From an uncultured SAR86 cluster bacterium (GTDB lineage Bacteria; Pseudomonadota; Gammaproteobacteria; Magnimaribacterales; TMED112), in assembly GCA_902585315.1 (NCBI GenBank), contig CACIDC010000005.1, forward strand, positions 1 through 55,099: DNA of 55,099 bases, in the 5' to 3' direction. Both the position numbers and the translations under genes were made by a program. This document shows, piece by piece, positions 26,273 to 35,449 of this stretch. The notes under the pieces are model-generated. The model searched no databases, had not been told where the DNA came from, and saw only the letters and a program-made list of their open reading frames with translations. The stretch's first letter is position 1; each line of letters opens with the position of its first letter.

Positions 26273-26317
26273 GAGGAACAAAATATTATAGATTTTTTGA
26301 CATTTAAGTCTATACAT

Positions 26318-26962
26318 CTACTTATCCCATACCACTTTATAAATTAAATAACCTAATAATCCTCCCATAATCTGAAAAATAATAAATAATGGAGCATCAT
26401 TAAGATTAATGCCGGCAAATGTATCTGAAAAAATTCTCCCAAATGTTACTGCAGGATTAGCAAATGAAGTTGATGCTGTAAACCAATAGGCAGCACCAAT
26501 ATAAGAAGCTACCATTATTGGAACTTTTTTAGCATCTGAAGCAAAAATGATCATTATTAAGCCGGCAGTAGCGATTAGCTCTGAAAACCACAAATTTGAA
26601 CCTGTTCTTATTTTTGTTGATAATTCAATCAATGGTAAATTGAACATTAAATTAGCAAGTATTGCCCCTAGTAATCCTCCCAAACATTGAACTGCAACGA
26701 AACTAATAAAAGCTGGAAATTTTAATTCACCTCTAATGTAGCTAACTAAGGACACAACAGGGTTAAAATGAGCGCTCAATGGAGCAAAAATTGTAATCAA
26801 AAAATATAAACCCCAAAACGTAGCTAAGGAATTTGCTAGAAGTGCAATACCATCGTTTCCATCCGATAAATTTTGCCCCATTATGCCTGAACCCACTACA
26901 ACACAAACCAATAAAGCTGTGCCTATAAATTCAGCAAATATTTTATTCTTAAATTTCCCCAT
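26318..26962 (-). CDS. aqpS: Aquaglyceroporin, AqpS-like, probable arsenite channel
   Basis: 214 residues, six hydrophobic helices, MIP family. The two half-helix motifs are HFNPVVS (NPV instead of NPA, about residue 67) and FANPAVTFGR (about 174). The sequence after the second motif, IFSDTFAGI, is the pattern of AqpS-type channels found in ars operons. Such channels let As(III) made by ArsC leave the cell down its gradient. It overlaps the arsC gene by 14 nt, strong support for this role. Water or glycerol transport remains possible. Confidence 0.82.
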   Translation of the reverse strand: MGKFKNKIFAEFIGTALLVCVVVGSGIMGQNLSDGNDGIALLANSLATFWGLYFLITIFAPLSAHFNPVVSLVSYIRGELKFPAFISFVAVQCLGGLLGAILANLMFNLPLIELSTKIRTGSNLWFSELIATAGLIMIIFASDAKKVPIMVASYIGAAYWFTASTSFANPAVTFGRIFSDTFAGINLNDAPLFIIFQIMGGLLGYLIYKVVWDK

Positions 26963-27341
26963 TCAATAGTTCAGTATTAATTTTCATTTTTATTAAGTCC
27001 CTAATATTATCAAAATCATCATCGTTCATATGTTTTGGATCAGGTATCTTCCAATCTAAAGTTTTGGCACTTGGAAAATAAGGACATTCATCGCCACAAC
27101 CCATTGTTACAACATAATCAAATCTTTCATTAGAAAAATTTGTTACATTCTTTGGTTGAATTTCGTCAACTACAATACCAATCCTTTTGAGAGAATCTAT
27201 AGCTTTTGGATTAACAGTTTTAGCAGGCTGAGATCCAGCTGATTGTGCAAAAATTTTATTACCATAAATTCTATTACTAATTTGTTCGGCTAATTGACTT
27301 CTGCATGCATTCTCAACACATACAAACAAGACACTTAGCAT
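26949..27341 (-). CDS. arsC: Arsenate reductase, low-molecular-weight phosphatase fold
   Basis: 130 residues. The P-loop CVENACRSQ (C8-x5-R14) is at the N terminus, and the redox segment TMGCGDECPYFP carries further cysteines. The DWKIPDP segment supplies the general acid aspartate. This is the thiol-disulfide relay type (thioredoxin or related partner), not the glutaredoxin-type ArsC of E. coli plasmids. It reduces arsenate to arsenite. The ATG is one base behind the stop of the TonB receptor gene, so arsC may be read from the receptor's promoter. It overlaps aqpS. Confidence 0.92.
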   Translation of the reverse strand: MLSVLFVCVENACRSQLAEQISNRIYGNKIFAQSAGSQPAKTVNPKAIDSLKRIGIVVDEIQPKNVTNFSNERFDYVVTMGCGDECPYFPSAKTLDWKIPDPKHMNDDDFDNIRDLIKMKINTELLNGEI

Positions 27342-27342
27342 A

Positions 27343-29862
27343 CTAAAAGCTGTATTTTACACCTAAAGAGATTGATGAAGCAGTGGAATAGCTTTCGAAA
27401 ACTTCATTACCTTGTAGAGCTTCATAGGGATCTTCTAATAAATTTCTCAGCTTTAAAGTGACGTCAAGCGTACCATCCAAAGCTTCGTAAGTTCTATTAT
27501 AAACTACGTCCAACTGAGCTGGTAAATCTTCCATAACATTGGGGATAGTATCGACTCCAAGCTCTCTTATTCTATTGCCAACATCGTTGTAAACAACGCT
27601 AAACCTTGAATCATCAGCTCCATAAAAACCAAACTGAAGATTAAAAATATCATCAGGCTGTCCAACAAGAGGTCTATCGTCATAAGAGGATAAAGTTATG
27701 TATTCAGGATTGGTTACTGCATTTGAATCTGTATAGGTATAGTTCACTTTTCCAAAAAAATCATACCCAGATATTAATTCACCAAATTGTTTTTGAAATT
27801 CAAATTCTGCTCCCTCAAGAGTTGCAGATGCAGCATTTCTGTAACTGACGTAAGAGTCCGTTGCTGCTGCTTCTAGAACTTGTTCAATTGGGTTTATAAA
27901 GCTCTTCTCAAAATAGGAGATCGTTAAAAACTCATCAAAGCCAAAGTAATACTCATATCGCAAATCAATATTTTCAATTTCCGCTGAAGTTAATTCTGCA
28001 AATCCTCTTTCAAACCTATCCGTTTCGAAGTTAACAAATAATACTGGAGACATTTCTCTAAATTGTGGTCTAGAAACTGTTTCACTAAAACCAATCCTTA
28101 CTTGCATATTTTCTGCCAACTCATAAGTTAAAGTTAATGCGGGCAATAATTTATCCAACTCATCAACAGATTGAATATTTGTTTGATTGCCAAAAAATTG
28201 TTGAGTATTTGTTTCGATAAAAGATTCTTCATTTCGAGCTCCGATGCTTAAACTCAATTGATCTGAAATATCTGTTTCCAGTGAAAAATAGTAGGCATCT
28301 ATAGTCATATCACCAGTGTAATCATCGGTATTTAGCGATAATTCTTGCAACACCAAACCAGTACGATCATATCTAAAGTTTTGTGGATGCATTATTGAGT
28401 TAATTGGCTGTCTTCTAAATTCTTGATCAGCAAATAAAGCCCCATTAGTAAAATCTGGCAAGAATGCATATCTTTTCACATCTGTTTGTCGGTTTTTTTC
28501 TGAATGAAGTAAACCAAATTTGAAATCTATTAATAAATCCTCAGTTTCGATAGGATAGTAAAAATCTACTGCCGCCTCGGATGAGTCATCATTTAACCAG
28601 GAAAAATTTGTGTAATTACTATCTTGTCTTCGGGAAAATTCATATGCACCATTGTTAAATTCATAAAAATGTTCTCTTTCGAATGGTGATTCTCTTTTAC
28701 CAGTTGAACCATTCAATCTCCAATCAATGGATAACCCGTTTAATAAGTCGTGTTTACCTGACAATGTTACAGTTTTAATCTCTCGTTCAACCCATTCAGA
28801 TTTTGTTCTACGCTCATCAAAATCTGCTTCAACATTCCTACCCTCACTAATTGTTGTCCTACTATCTGTTTTTCTTACAATTAATCCTGTGAACTGTAGA
28901 TAATTAAAATCATCAATATCCCACCCAAGAGTACTAAGAAAATTTGTATCTATTTGATAATTTGCTTTTTTTACTGCGTAGTTATTTCTTCTAACTAAAT
29001 TTTCTCCTGACCCACTTGACCATTCTGATCGAAGAATATCAGGTTGATTATCTTTACTTGAATCGTAACCTGCACTAATTAATAGACCCAATCTGCCCAG
29101 CTCGTTTAAGTCATAAGCATTGCCATAACTGACATCGAAACCGAAATCTGGATATAGTTCGGTTTTAAGTGGTTGCCAAGTACCAGTAAATCCTTGAGCA
29201 GCATATTGAATATCGTAATACGATGAAGTTGCAAGAGAAATGAAATCCGAATTTGCATAAAGTGGTGCTAGTGATGCAGGCAAATCTCTGTCACCCGTGT
29301 CAAAACCTGTCCAATCATTGTCGTATTGCGGCATCAAATCTACTTCCTCACCCGTAGCTAGAGAATCATAAGAAGTGGAAAAACTAATTTCTGTAAATTC
29401 TTGGTCTGGTATCAATTTTGTTCTCATATCAATCACTCCGCCACCAAATTCACCAGGATATTGAGCGGAGTATGTTTTTTGAACTAAAACGGAGTCCAAT
29501 ATTGAAGTTGGAAAAATATCAAATGGAACAACTCTTTTTAAAGGTTCGGGGCTAGGCAATAAGACACCATTTAACAACGCTGAGGAATATCTTTCGCCTA
29601 ATCCTCTAACATAAACATATTTTCCTTTAACTAAACTTAAACCCGTAATTCTTTTTAATGCATCAGCAGCGTCGCTATCTCCTGCAACACTAATGTCTTC
29701 TGCATTAATAACATTTGAAATTTCACTAGTATCTCTTTTCTCATCTGGAATAAAACTCTCTAAAACTCTAACTTCTTCAATGCTTTCACTCGCCACATCT
29801 GTCTCTTGAGCATAGGAAATTGTTGATACTAAAAGTGATGATATTGTGAACAGAATTCTCAT
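27343..29862 (-). CDS. TonB-dependent receptor next to beta-helix lipoprotein and arsC
   Basis: 839 residues. Signal peptide (about 1-18), TonB-box-like IEEVRVLESF, then a plug with ALKRITGLSLVKGKYVYVRG, LGERYSSALLNGVLLPSPEP and QYPGEFGGGVIDMRT. The barrel ends SSISLGVKYSF. The plug type (VRGLGERYSS, LPSPEP) differs from the siderophore/cobalamin style and is the kind often next to large exported lipoproteins. A good Shine-Dalgarno (GGAGGAG) precedes the ATG. Downstream arsC starts one base after the stop. Substrate not shown by sequence; phosphate or organophosphate is my inference from neighbours. Confidence 0.9.
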   Translation of the reverse strand: MRILFTISSLLVSTISYAQETDVASESIEEVRVLESFIPDEKRDTSEISNVINAEDISVAGDSDAADALKRITGLSLVKGKYVYVRGLGERYSSALLNGVLLPSPEPLKRVVPFDIFPTSILDSVLVQKTYSAQYPGEFGGGVIDMRTKLIPDQEFTEISFSTSYDSLATGEEVDLMPQYDNDWTGFDTGDRDLPASLAPLYANSDFISLATSSYYDIQYAAQGFTGTWQPLKTELYPDFGFDVSYGNAYDLNELGRLGLLISAGYDSSKDNQPDILRSEWSSGSGENLVRRNNYAVKKANYQIDTNFLSTLGWDIDDFNYLQFTGLIVRKTDSRTTISEGRNVEADFDERRTKSEWVEREIKTVTLSGKHDLLNGLSIDWRLNGSTGKRESPFEREHFYEFNNGAYEFSRRQDSNYTNFSWLNDDSSEAAVDFYYPIETEDLLIDFKFGLLHSEKNRQTDVKRYAFLPDFTNGALFADQEFRRQPINSIMHPQNFRYDRTGLVLQELSLNTDDYTGDMTIDAYYFSLETDISDQLSLSIGARNEESFIETNTQQFFGNQTNIQSVDELDKLLPALTLTYELAENMQVRIGFSETVSRPQFREMSPVLFVNFETDRFERGFAELTSAEIENIDLRYEYYFGFDEFLTISYFEKSFINPIEQVLEAAATDSYVSYRNAASATLEGAEFEFQKQFGELISGYDFFGKVNYTYTDSNAVTNPEYITLSSYDDRPLVGQPDDIFNLQFGFYGADDSRFSVVYNDVGNRIRELGVDTIPNVMEDLPAQLDVVYNRTYEALDGTLDVTLKLRNLLEDPYEALQGNEVFESYSTASSISLGVKYSF

Positions 29863-29908
29863 ATAGACTCCTCCAAAAACTAAATTAACTCTTAATTAAT
29901 ACTTTAAT

Positions 29909-29935
29909 GATTCCTTTTTGTGACAAATTTGTAAC
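29909..29935. promoter_or_regulatory. Candidate operator upstream of the TonB receptor gene
   Basis: On the minus strand TTGTCACAAAAAGGAATC (29926-29909) matches 14 of 18 bases of an element upstream of the lipoprotein gene. Overlapping it, GTTACAAATTTGTCAC (29935-29920) is a near-perfect 16-bp palindrome with one mismatched pair. The TTGTCAC half resembles one half of a PHO box, but the second half is poor. Inference only. Confidence 0.35.
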
Positions 29936-29937
29936 TT

Positions 29938-29969
29938 TAAAAAAAAGCTACCCTCGAAAGGGTAGCTTT
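29938..29969 (-). terminator. Intrinsic terminator of the beta-helix lipoprotein gene
   Basis: An 11-bp perfect stem AAAGCTACCCT / AGGGTAGCTTT (29969-29959 and 29954-29944, minus strand) with a four-base loop, followed by a run of eight T residues on the minus strand. It begins 17 bases after the stop codon at 29987. It is the only classic rho-independent terminator I found in the window. Confidence 0.9.
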
Positions 29970-29986
29970 AATCATCAATATTTTTA

Positions 29987-32953
29987 CTATTCTGATGAAC
30001 TAGCTGGCTTAAATGCCCAGTTATCAGTCCAATCAGCGTCTGCTGAAGGAACAGCTCCGACATGTTCTGTTGCCTCGAAGAAATCTCCTGCAACAGTAAC
30101 TGGGGTTAAAGCTGACTCTGTAGCACCATTAACATATCCTGCTAATGAAGCTCCTCCTGCTGAAGCAGTATTAGTGTTTGAAGATAATAAAGCTTCAATT
30201 TGAGCGGCAGTAGGACCACTAGTATCTTCCTGTGCTAACGTTGCACAAGCAAACAAGTTACCATCATAGTCATGACCTTCTCCGGCAGTACCGTCACCAT
30301 TAAAGTCATAAGTTTCATCATTATCTATATCCCAACATGTGCTTGCTCCTTCATCAGCAACCACTGAGTTATAAATATTCAGACCTGTACCCTCTCTAAG
30401 TAGCACTGCCTGACCATCTCTACTAACAATTGTTAAGTTAGCAAATGTTGGTAATGATCTTGGCTCTCTATCCATATCTGAACCGTAGTTATCAGCTTCG
30501 ATAGATCTGTCAACATCAAATGTTTGACCTTGATTTTGCCAAACAATTGCATGCTGTACATTACCTCGCCAACCATCAGTCCAATCGATAGAGTCATCCG
30601 AAGCACCCATTACAAGTAAGTGCTTAGCATTAACAGTACCTCCAAAGAACTCTACACCGTCATCAGATGTATTGTAGGTCTGAATATAATTTAGTTCAGT
30701 TAGGTTACCCACAGCTTGGAATGCAATACCATTCAATTCATCTTCTGAGTTAAATAGTCTTCCAGCATGTTTTAATACAAGGTAGAAAATATTTCCACTA
30801 TTGTCAGCATCGTCAATACCACCGTAAGAGCCTGAACCTCCTTCACCATCTGCAGTACAATTTGCTGTACCAACATCTGAAAGATTACAAGCTGTTTGAC
30901 TAGCTAGACCATTAATAACCAAACCACCCCAGTCGGATGCCACACTTGACATATCTGCAGCTGTATCTCTAACTTCTCTACCTGAAGTCATAGTGACGGG
31001 AGCACCAGGTGCACCATTAATCATTATTTTAGAATGAATTGGGACAAGAACGGCATCAAAATCTGTTATTGCACCTTCACCAGCATAACTGTCACTGTAA
31101 AGGGTAACACCAGGATCAATTTGCAAGTACTTAGCACCAGACCCATCTGCAGCCCCAGTTCCAACTTTTACTTGTTTAACCATCAAGTATGGTAAGCCAC
31201 CACCGACAAGTCTTATATTCTTGTCTTCGGATTGAGCTGAAACAAGCTCACATGCCGGACCAGCACCATCTTTCATATTTCCAAGTGTCGTTCCATATGG
31301 ACACTCAAATGAATCCATATGAAGACCAAAAGTCCAGCCTTTGGTCCAATCGTTAGCATCACTTTCAACGCCACCAATAAAAGAGGCATCTTCTAGATTT
31401 GCATCTTGTGCACTAGCAGTCGCTAATGAATATCCTGAAGCAAGTGGGTGAGTAATATAAGCTGCATTTCTCATACTTCCATGTAAGCCAGAAGCACCAA
31501 AATGGGCGCCATTATTTCCTGTTAAGATATAGTCGCTTACACTAAAAGCATTTGGAAAATCTGCTTCGCCAACTTCTTCGTCTTGCACTAAGCCCCCTTG
31601 GCCAATTGCGCCACACTTAATGGAGTCAAAAAGAGTTCCAGCAAAGCTTAAACCGTTTTCTTGAGCCATAAAGCGATATGTTTCATCATCATCGACATCA
31701 ACACAACCTGAACTATCTTCTGCGTTTCCTGATACTATTGAATTTAAAAGTTTTACACCAGTTCCCTCTCTAAGTTGTAGGGTATCGCCACCATAATCTT
31801 GGACAAAAGTAATATTTGCCATAGCTGGGAATGATCTTGGCGATCTGTCCATATCACTGCCATAGTTATCAGCTTCGATAACATTATCTTTAGACCTTGC
31901 TGCATCTGTTACAGGGAAAAGTGTTTGTATAACAACACCGTATTGTGCAAACCCTCTCCATCCGTCTGTCCAGTCAACAGAGTCATCTGAAGCACCGGTG
32001 ACAACAAAATGCTTCATACCTACGGTGCCACCGAAAAATTCAATGCCATCGTCTGAACCATTATGTACTTGAATGTAGTTAACAGATGTTCCTGAACCAA
32101 CTGCTTGAAAAGCAACGCCGTTCAATTCATCGTCATTAGAGAACCTATAGCCTGCATATTTAACTTGCATGTAATTGATTGAACCAGAATTATCTTCATC
32201 GTTTGTGCCGCCGTAGTACCCTGAGGCCCCCTCGCCTTCTGCAGTACATGCAGCTGTTCCAAGATCTGCCTCATTACAATTATTTTGAGTTGCGAGACCA
32301 GATATAACTAAACCACCCCATTGTGCTTCAGCACCATCTGTAACTTCACCTGTTAAATCACTTGCACCGGTCATGATGACAGGAGCTGAGGCAGTACCAT
32401 TCACATTCAACTGAGAGTTTGGACTAACAACCAAATAATCTACATCAGAATCAGAGACTGAATCGCCGAGAGATGCAACAAAGCTTGTTGCGCCTTCAAA
32501 TCCGGCACCTGCGGTACCAACTATTGTTGTACCTGCTTCAATTGTCAATGATCCGTTATCTCCAGCACTTGAGCCATCGGCGTTAATCCCTGCACCAACA
32601 AATACTGCTCCATTTAAAGCATAAATTGCATCAGAGCTTATTGTTACATCAGATGCTATTGGGGCTGATGATGGGAAAGTAAGAATACACACAGATTTAC
32701 TTTGACCATCAAAGTCAGTAGCAACAATACCTGAATCTTCACCAGCAGCACATGCAGAAGGTGCAGGTGTTGGTTCTGGTGTTGGTTCTGGCGTTGGAGC
32801 CGGGGTTGGCGCTGGCGTTGGAGCCGGCGTTGGCGCTGGCGTTGGAGCCGGCGTTGGAGCAGGAGTAGGAGCTGGCTCACTTGAACCACCACCACAAGCT
32901 GCAACAAATAAAGTCGCTATTACAATCGAAATAGGATTAAAAAAATTTTTCAT
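29987..32953 (-). CDS. Large outer-membrane lipoprotein with two beta-helix-like repeats
   Basis: 988 residues from ATG 32953, with GAGGGG Shine-Dalgarno. The signal sequence ends in lipobox LFVAAC (Cys20), followed by GGGSS, favouring outer-membrane sorting. Then a spacer of about 35 residues of P-T-P-A/E repeats. The rest is two homologous halves of roughly 430 residues. Each contains WGGLVI(S/N)GLA, a Cys pair before a GEG block, YGG-x-(N/D)D-x-DNSG, DELNG(V/I)AFQAVG, SDDG(I/V)[13 protein letters not shown](V/I)DWTDGWRG and NYGSDMDR-x-PRS. The pattern of solenoid rungs suggests a right-handed beta-helix family known from Bacteroidetes and other marine bacteria, function unknown. The TonB receptor follows after a terminator, so the pair may form a surface capture unit. 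Confidence 0.85.
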   Translation of the reverse strand: MKNFFNPISIVIATLFVAACGGGSSEPAPTPAPTPAPTPAPTPAPTPAPTPAPTPEPTPEPTPAPSACAAGEDSGIVATDFDGQSKSVCILTFPSSAPIASDVTISSDAIYALNGAVFVGAGINADGSSAGDNGSLTIEAGTTIVGTAGAGFEGATSFVASLGDSVSDSDVDYLVVSPNSQLNVNGTASAPVIMTGASDLTGEVTDGAEAQWGGLVISGLATQNNCNEADLGTAACTAEGEGASGYYGGTNDEDNSGSINYMQVKYAGYRFSNDDELNGVAFQAVGSGTSVNYIQVHNGSDDGIEFFGGTVGMKHFVVTGASDDSVDWTDGWRGFAQYGVVIQTLFPVTDAARSKDNVIEADNYGSDMDRSPRSFPAMANITFVQDYGGDTLQLREGTGVKLLNSIVSGNAEDSSGCVDVDDDETYRFMAQENGLSFAGTLFDSIKCGAIGQGGLVQDEEVGEADFPNAFSVSDYILTGNNGAHFGASGLHGSMRNAAYITHPLASGYSLATASAQDANLEDASFIGGVESDANDWTKGWTFGLHMDSFECPYGTTLGNMKDGAGPACELVSAQSEDKNIRLVGGGLPYLMVKQVKVGTGAADGSGAKYLQIDPGVTLYSDSYAGEGAITDFDAVLVPIHSKIMINGAPGAPVTMTSGREVRDTAADMSSVASDWGGLVINGLASQTACNLSDVGTANCTADGEGGSGSYGGIDDADNSGNIFYLVLKHAGRLFNSEDELNGIAFQAVGNLTELNYIQTYNTSDDGVEFFGGTVNAKHLLVMGASDDSIDWTDGWRGNVQHAIVWQNQGQTFDVDRSIEADNYGSDMDREPRSLPTFANLTIVSRDGQAVLLREGTGLNIYNSVVADEGASTCWDIDNDETYDFNGDGTAGEGHDYDGNLFACATLAQEDTSGPTAAQIEALLSSNTNTASAGGASLAGYVNGATESALTPVTVAGDFFEATEHVGAVPSADADWTDNWAFKPASSSE
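32770..32875 (-). repeat. PTPA-coding tandem repeat in the lipoprotein spacer
   Basis: About 12-base units of the type GGCGTTGGAGCC (plus-strand view), with degenerate copies, encode alternating Pro-Thr-Pro-Ala and, at one end, Pro-Thr-Pro-Glu. Base composition is markedly more G+C-rich than the rest of the window. Copy number could vary by slippage, changing the distance between the lipid anchor and the folded part. Confidence 0.85.
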
Positions 32954-33046
32954 AAAATTCCCCTCAAACAAAATTGTTCGAAATTTAATGGTATGAATTA
33001 TTTGTTACAGAAATTTGAAGTATTGAAACAGTATTAAAAATTTTTT

Positions 33047-33064
33047 GTTTCTATTTTGTGACAG
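33047..33064 (-). promoter_or_regulatory. Candidate operator upstream of the lipoprotein gene
   Basis: CTGTCACAAAATAGAAAC on the minus strand, 94-111 bases before the start codon. It shares 14 of 18 bases with the element upstream of the TonB receptor gene. The first seven bases match a PHO-box half (CTGTCAC). A second perfect half, CTGTAAC, occurs closer to the gene near 33003-33009. The binding protein is not known. Confidence 0.35.
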
Positions 33065-33067
33065 TTC

Positions 33068-34222
33068 TTATTCTTCAGCAAAAAACATAACATGTTTTTC
33101 TTCAAGCCGATCAATTAATTTTTGACCCATGGCCGGCGCAGTAGTGTAAATGCCACCAGGTAATTCAGGGCAATCAAATAACAGGCATAAAGCACTTTCT
33201 GCAATCATTTTTGACGTTGAGGAATAACCAGGATCTCCTTCGCCTTTAACAGAGACATTAATTTTTATCTCCTCAGCATCAACTCCTGTAAATAACATGT
33301 CGTACCTTCCTGAATCTCTGGATTCTTTTGAGGGACCTTCACCAGGTTTTGGAACGTTATCGCCAAGTAGTGGGTTATAAGCTGAAATTAACTCTGCTTT
33401 TTTTTGACCGGCCTCTCCTGGTCCACAGGAAAACATCTCATCATAAAGAAAATTTTCGCCATACGGATGTCCCATCATTGCATTTGATCTATGGACATTT
33501 TTGGTATTAATGGCAGCCATAAAAAACGGAGCAACCCACTCATTAGTAATGTCATCGTGATAAGGTTTATTATCTCTGACTTGTTCAGGTCCTTTAAAAC
33601 CCTCGCATAAACAAAATGGATCAATTAAAACGTTGAAGAAGTCAGGGTTGGTTTTTAATTTTCCCAGTGTTGCCCGAAGCGATGCAGCTGTGCCACCAGA
33701 AAATTCTCCTTTCATGGATCTAACTCTACATTTGACTTGTTCGACTGGTTTACCGAATCTTTCATTTGCAATATTTTGGAGCATGAAAACACCGAGATCA
33801 GATGGAATCGAATCAAAACCGCAGCTATGAACTATCCTAGCACCTGACTCTTTTGCATCAGCTAAATGTTTTTGCATTTCAAACATCCAACCTGGCTCTC
33901 CACATAAATCCACATAATCGACACCATGTTTAGCACACATGGCAAGAATATCGTTTCCGTAAATTTGATAGGGGCCGACTGTAGTTAAAATTAAATTTGT
34001 CATGCTTGTGGCTTTTTCAATATCTTCCATCTTAGTTGAATCAAGTAATATGGCCGGCACATTACATGCGAGTTCAGCTTTAACTGCATCAATTTTTTCT
34101 TGATTTCTGGCTGCTATTGCCCATTTCAGATCAGAATAATTTATATTTAAATATTCCACGACTAATTTTCCAGTAAAACTGGTCGCGCCAAAGACTAATA
34201 AGTCATATTTTTTTTCACTCAT
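33068..34222 (-). CDS. Saccharopine-dehydrogenase-like oxidoreductase (trans-acting enoyl reductase type)
   Basis: 384 residues from ATG 34222, two bases after the tyrS stop (a TTG at 34228 is also in frame). The Rossmann start YDLLVFGATSFTGKLVVEYL is the SCCPDH-family N terminus. GPYQIYGNDILAMCAKHGVDYVDLCGE and SCGFDSIPSDLGVFML follow, as in actinobacterial trans-acting enoyl reductases and animal SCCPDH. It probably binds NADP and acts on a lipid substrate; true lysine metabolism is unlikely. The link with tyrS is only by spacing. Confidence 0.8.
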   Translation of the reverse strand: MSEKKYDLLVFGATSFTGKLVVEYLNINYSDLKWAIAARNQEKIDAVKAELACNVPAILLDSTKMEDIEKATSMTNLILTTVGPYQIYGNDILAMCAKHGVDYVDLCGEPGWMFEMQKHLADAKESGARIVHSCGFDSIPSDLGVFMLQNIANERFGKPVEQVKCRVRSMKGEFSGGTAASLRATLGKLKTNPDFFNVLIDPFCLCEGFKGPEQVRDNKPYHDDITNEWVAPFFMAAINTKNVHRSNAMMGHPYGENFLYDEMFSCGPGEAGQKKAELISAYNPLLGDNVPKPGEGPSKESRDSGRYDMLFTGVDAEEIKINVSVKGEGDPGYSSTSKMIAESALCLLFDCPELPGGIYTTAPAMGQKLIDRLEEKHVMFFAEE

Positions 34223-34224
34223 GC

Positions 34225-35424
34225 TCAACTCCCCTGAATCGTGATGTAAGTAATTTTTTTCTTGCCAACTTGGATAAGTTTTTTTGTGTTAAGTTCGACA
34301 TGAAAATCTTTTGAATCTATTTTCATTTGGTCAATTTTTACTGCACCTTGGCTTATAAGACGTAAAGCTTCAGACGTGCTTGAGGCAAAACCAATATCTT
34401 TAAGAAGATTGGGTAAAGGATAATCCCCCTTATGTTTTACTGTTTTTTCCTCGATATCGCTGGGTAACTCGTTTTTTGCAAATTTTTTAAAAAAATTTTC
34501 TTTCGCAGTTTCTGCCTCTTTTTCGGTAGTAAACCTCTTGGTCAGTTCAAGCGCTAAAATAATTTTTGCGTCTCTAGGATTACCGCCCTCATCAACTGAT
34601 TTTTTTATTTTCTTTATCTCATCTGTAGATTGAAGACTCAACAAATCAAACCATTTAAACATTATCTCATCTGGAATCGACATAGTTTTCCCAAAAATTT
34701 GATCGGCGTCTTCGGTAATTCCAATATAATTGTTTTCAGACTTTGACATTTTTTTTATGCCGTCAAGTCCTTCAAGTAATGGCAAAGTAATAATTGTTTG
34801 AGGAGACATCCCTTGGTTTTTTTGCAGATCCCTACCAACTAGAAGATTAAACTTTTGGTCAGTTCCTCCTAATTCAACATCTGCCTCAAGCTCAACTGAA
34901 TCTTGGCCTTGCATTAATGGATATAAAAATTCATGAATAGAAATCGGCTGATTGTTTTTATATCTTTTTGAAAAATCGTCCCTCTCAATCATTCTGGCAA
35001 CTGTCGATTGAGCTGACAGCTTTATCATATCTGCTGCTGTCATCTGATCACCCCACCTAGAATTAAAATCTACCACAGTTTTATCTTTATCAAGGACATT
35101 AAACACTTGCTCAGCATAGGTATTAGCGTTTTCTTTTATTTCTTTATCAGTTAGTGGAGGTCTAGTTTTATTTTTTCCACTGGGATCGCCTATTTTGCCG
35201 GTGAAATCCCCAATTAGAAAAATAACTTTATGGCCTAAATCTTGAAATTGCCTCATTTTTCTGAGTATTACTGTATGTCCTAGATGTAAATCTGGAGCAG
35301 TTGGGTCAAAACCAACTTTTACTGTAAGTTTTTTACCTTGTTTAAGTTTCTCGATTAAATCATTTTCACCGATGATCTCATCGACTCCTTGTTTTATAAT
35401 CTCAATTTGGTTTTTTGGATCCAT
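34225..35424 (-). CDS. tyrS: Tyrosyl-tRNA synthetase
   Basis: 399 residues. It charges tRNA-Tyr. The HIGH-type motif is HLGHT (about 47-51), and the KMSKS motif is intact in [13 protein letters not shown]-terminal S4-like segment [18 protein letters not shown] binds RNA. The gene order tyrS, divergent M23 peptidase, anmK and erpA is conserved in other gammaproteobacteria such as Pseudomonas. There is no Shine-Dalgarno; an AT-rich palindromic -10 region is shared with the divergent gene. Confidence 0.96.
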   Translation of the reverse strand: MDPKNQIEIIKQGVDEIIGENDLIEKLKQGKKLTVKVGFDPTAPDLHLGHTVILRKMRQFQDLGHKVIFLIGDFTGKIGDPSGKNKTRPPLTDKEIKENANTYAEQVFNVLDKDKTVVDFNSRWGDQMTAADMIKLSAQSTVARMIERDDFSKRYKNNQPISIHEFLYPLMQGQDSVELEADVELGGTDQKFNLLVGRDLQKNQGMSPQTIITLPLLEGLDGIKKMSKSENNYIGITEDADQIFGKTMSIPDEIMFKWFDLLSLQSTDEIKKIKKSVDEGGNPRDAKIILALELTKRFTTEKEAETAKENFFKKFAKNELPSDIEEKTVKHKGDYPLPNLLKDIGFASSTSEALRLISQGAVKIDQMKIDSKDFHVELNTKKLIQVGKKKITYITIQGS

Positions 35425-35432
35425 AAGGCTTT

Positions 35433-35442
35433 ATATATAATA
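35433..35442. promoter_or_regulatory. Shared divergent -10 region (tyrS / M23 peptidase)
   Basis: Plus-strand TATAAT (35436-35441) ends 8 nt before the ATG at 35450. On the minus strand, TATATA (35437-35432) ends 7 nt before the tyrS ATG at 35424, with TATTAT (35442-35437) an alternative. The two -10 elements overlap, so the promoters must compete or fire alternately. Neither gene has a Shine-Dalgarno. Confidence 0.45.
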
Positions 35443-35449
35443 TCAGAAC

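Noticed and set aside
29920-29935. CRP site reading of GTGACAAATTTGTAAC
   Set aside because: The half-sites and spacing do not fit TGTGA-N6-TCACA. Kept only as an unassigned palindrome.
32770-32875. Possible CRISPR-like array
   Set aside because: Units are about 12 bases with no spacers and encode a Pro-Thr stalk in frame.
32656-32907. Open frame rich in Gln, Arg and Leu within the lipoprotein gene
   Set aside because: It is the PTPA-coding repeat read in another frame.
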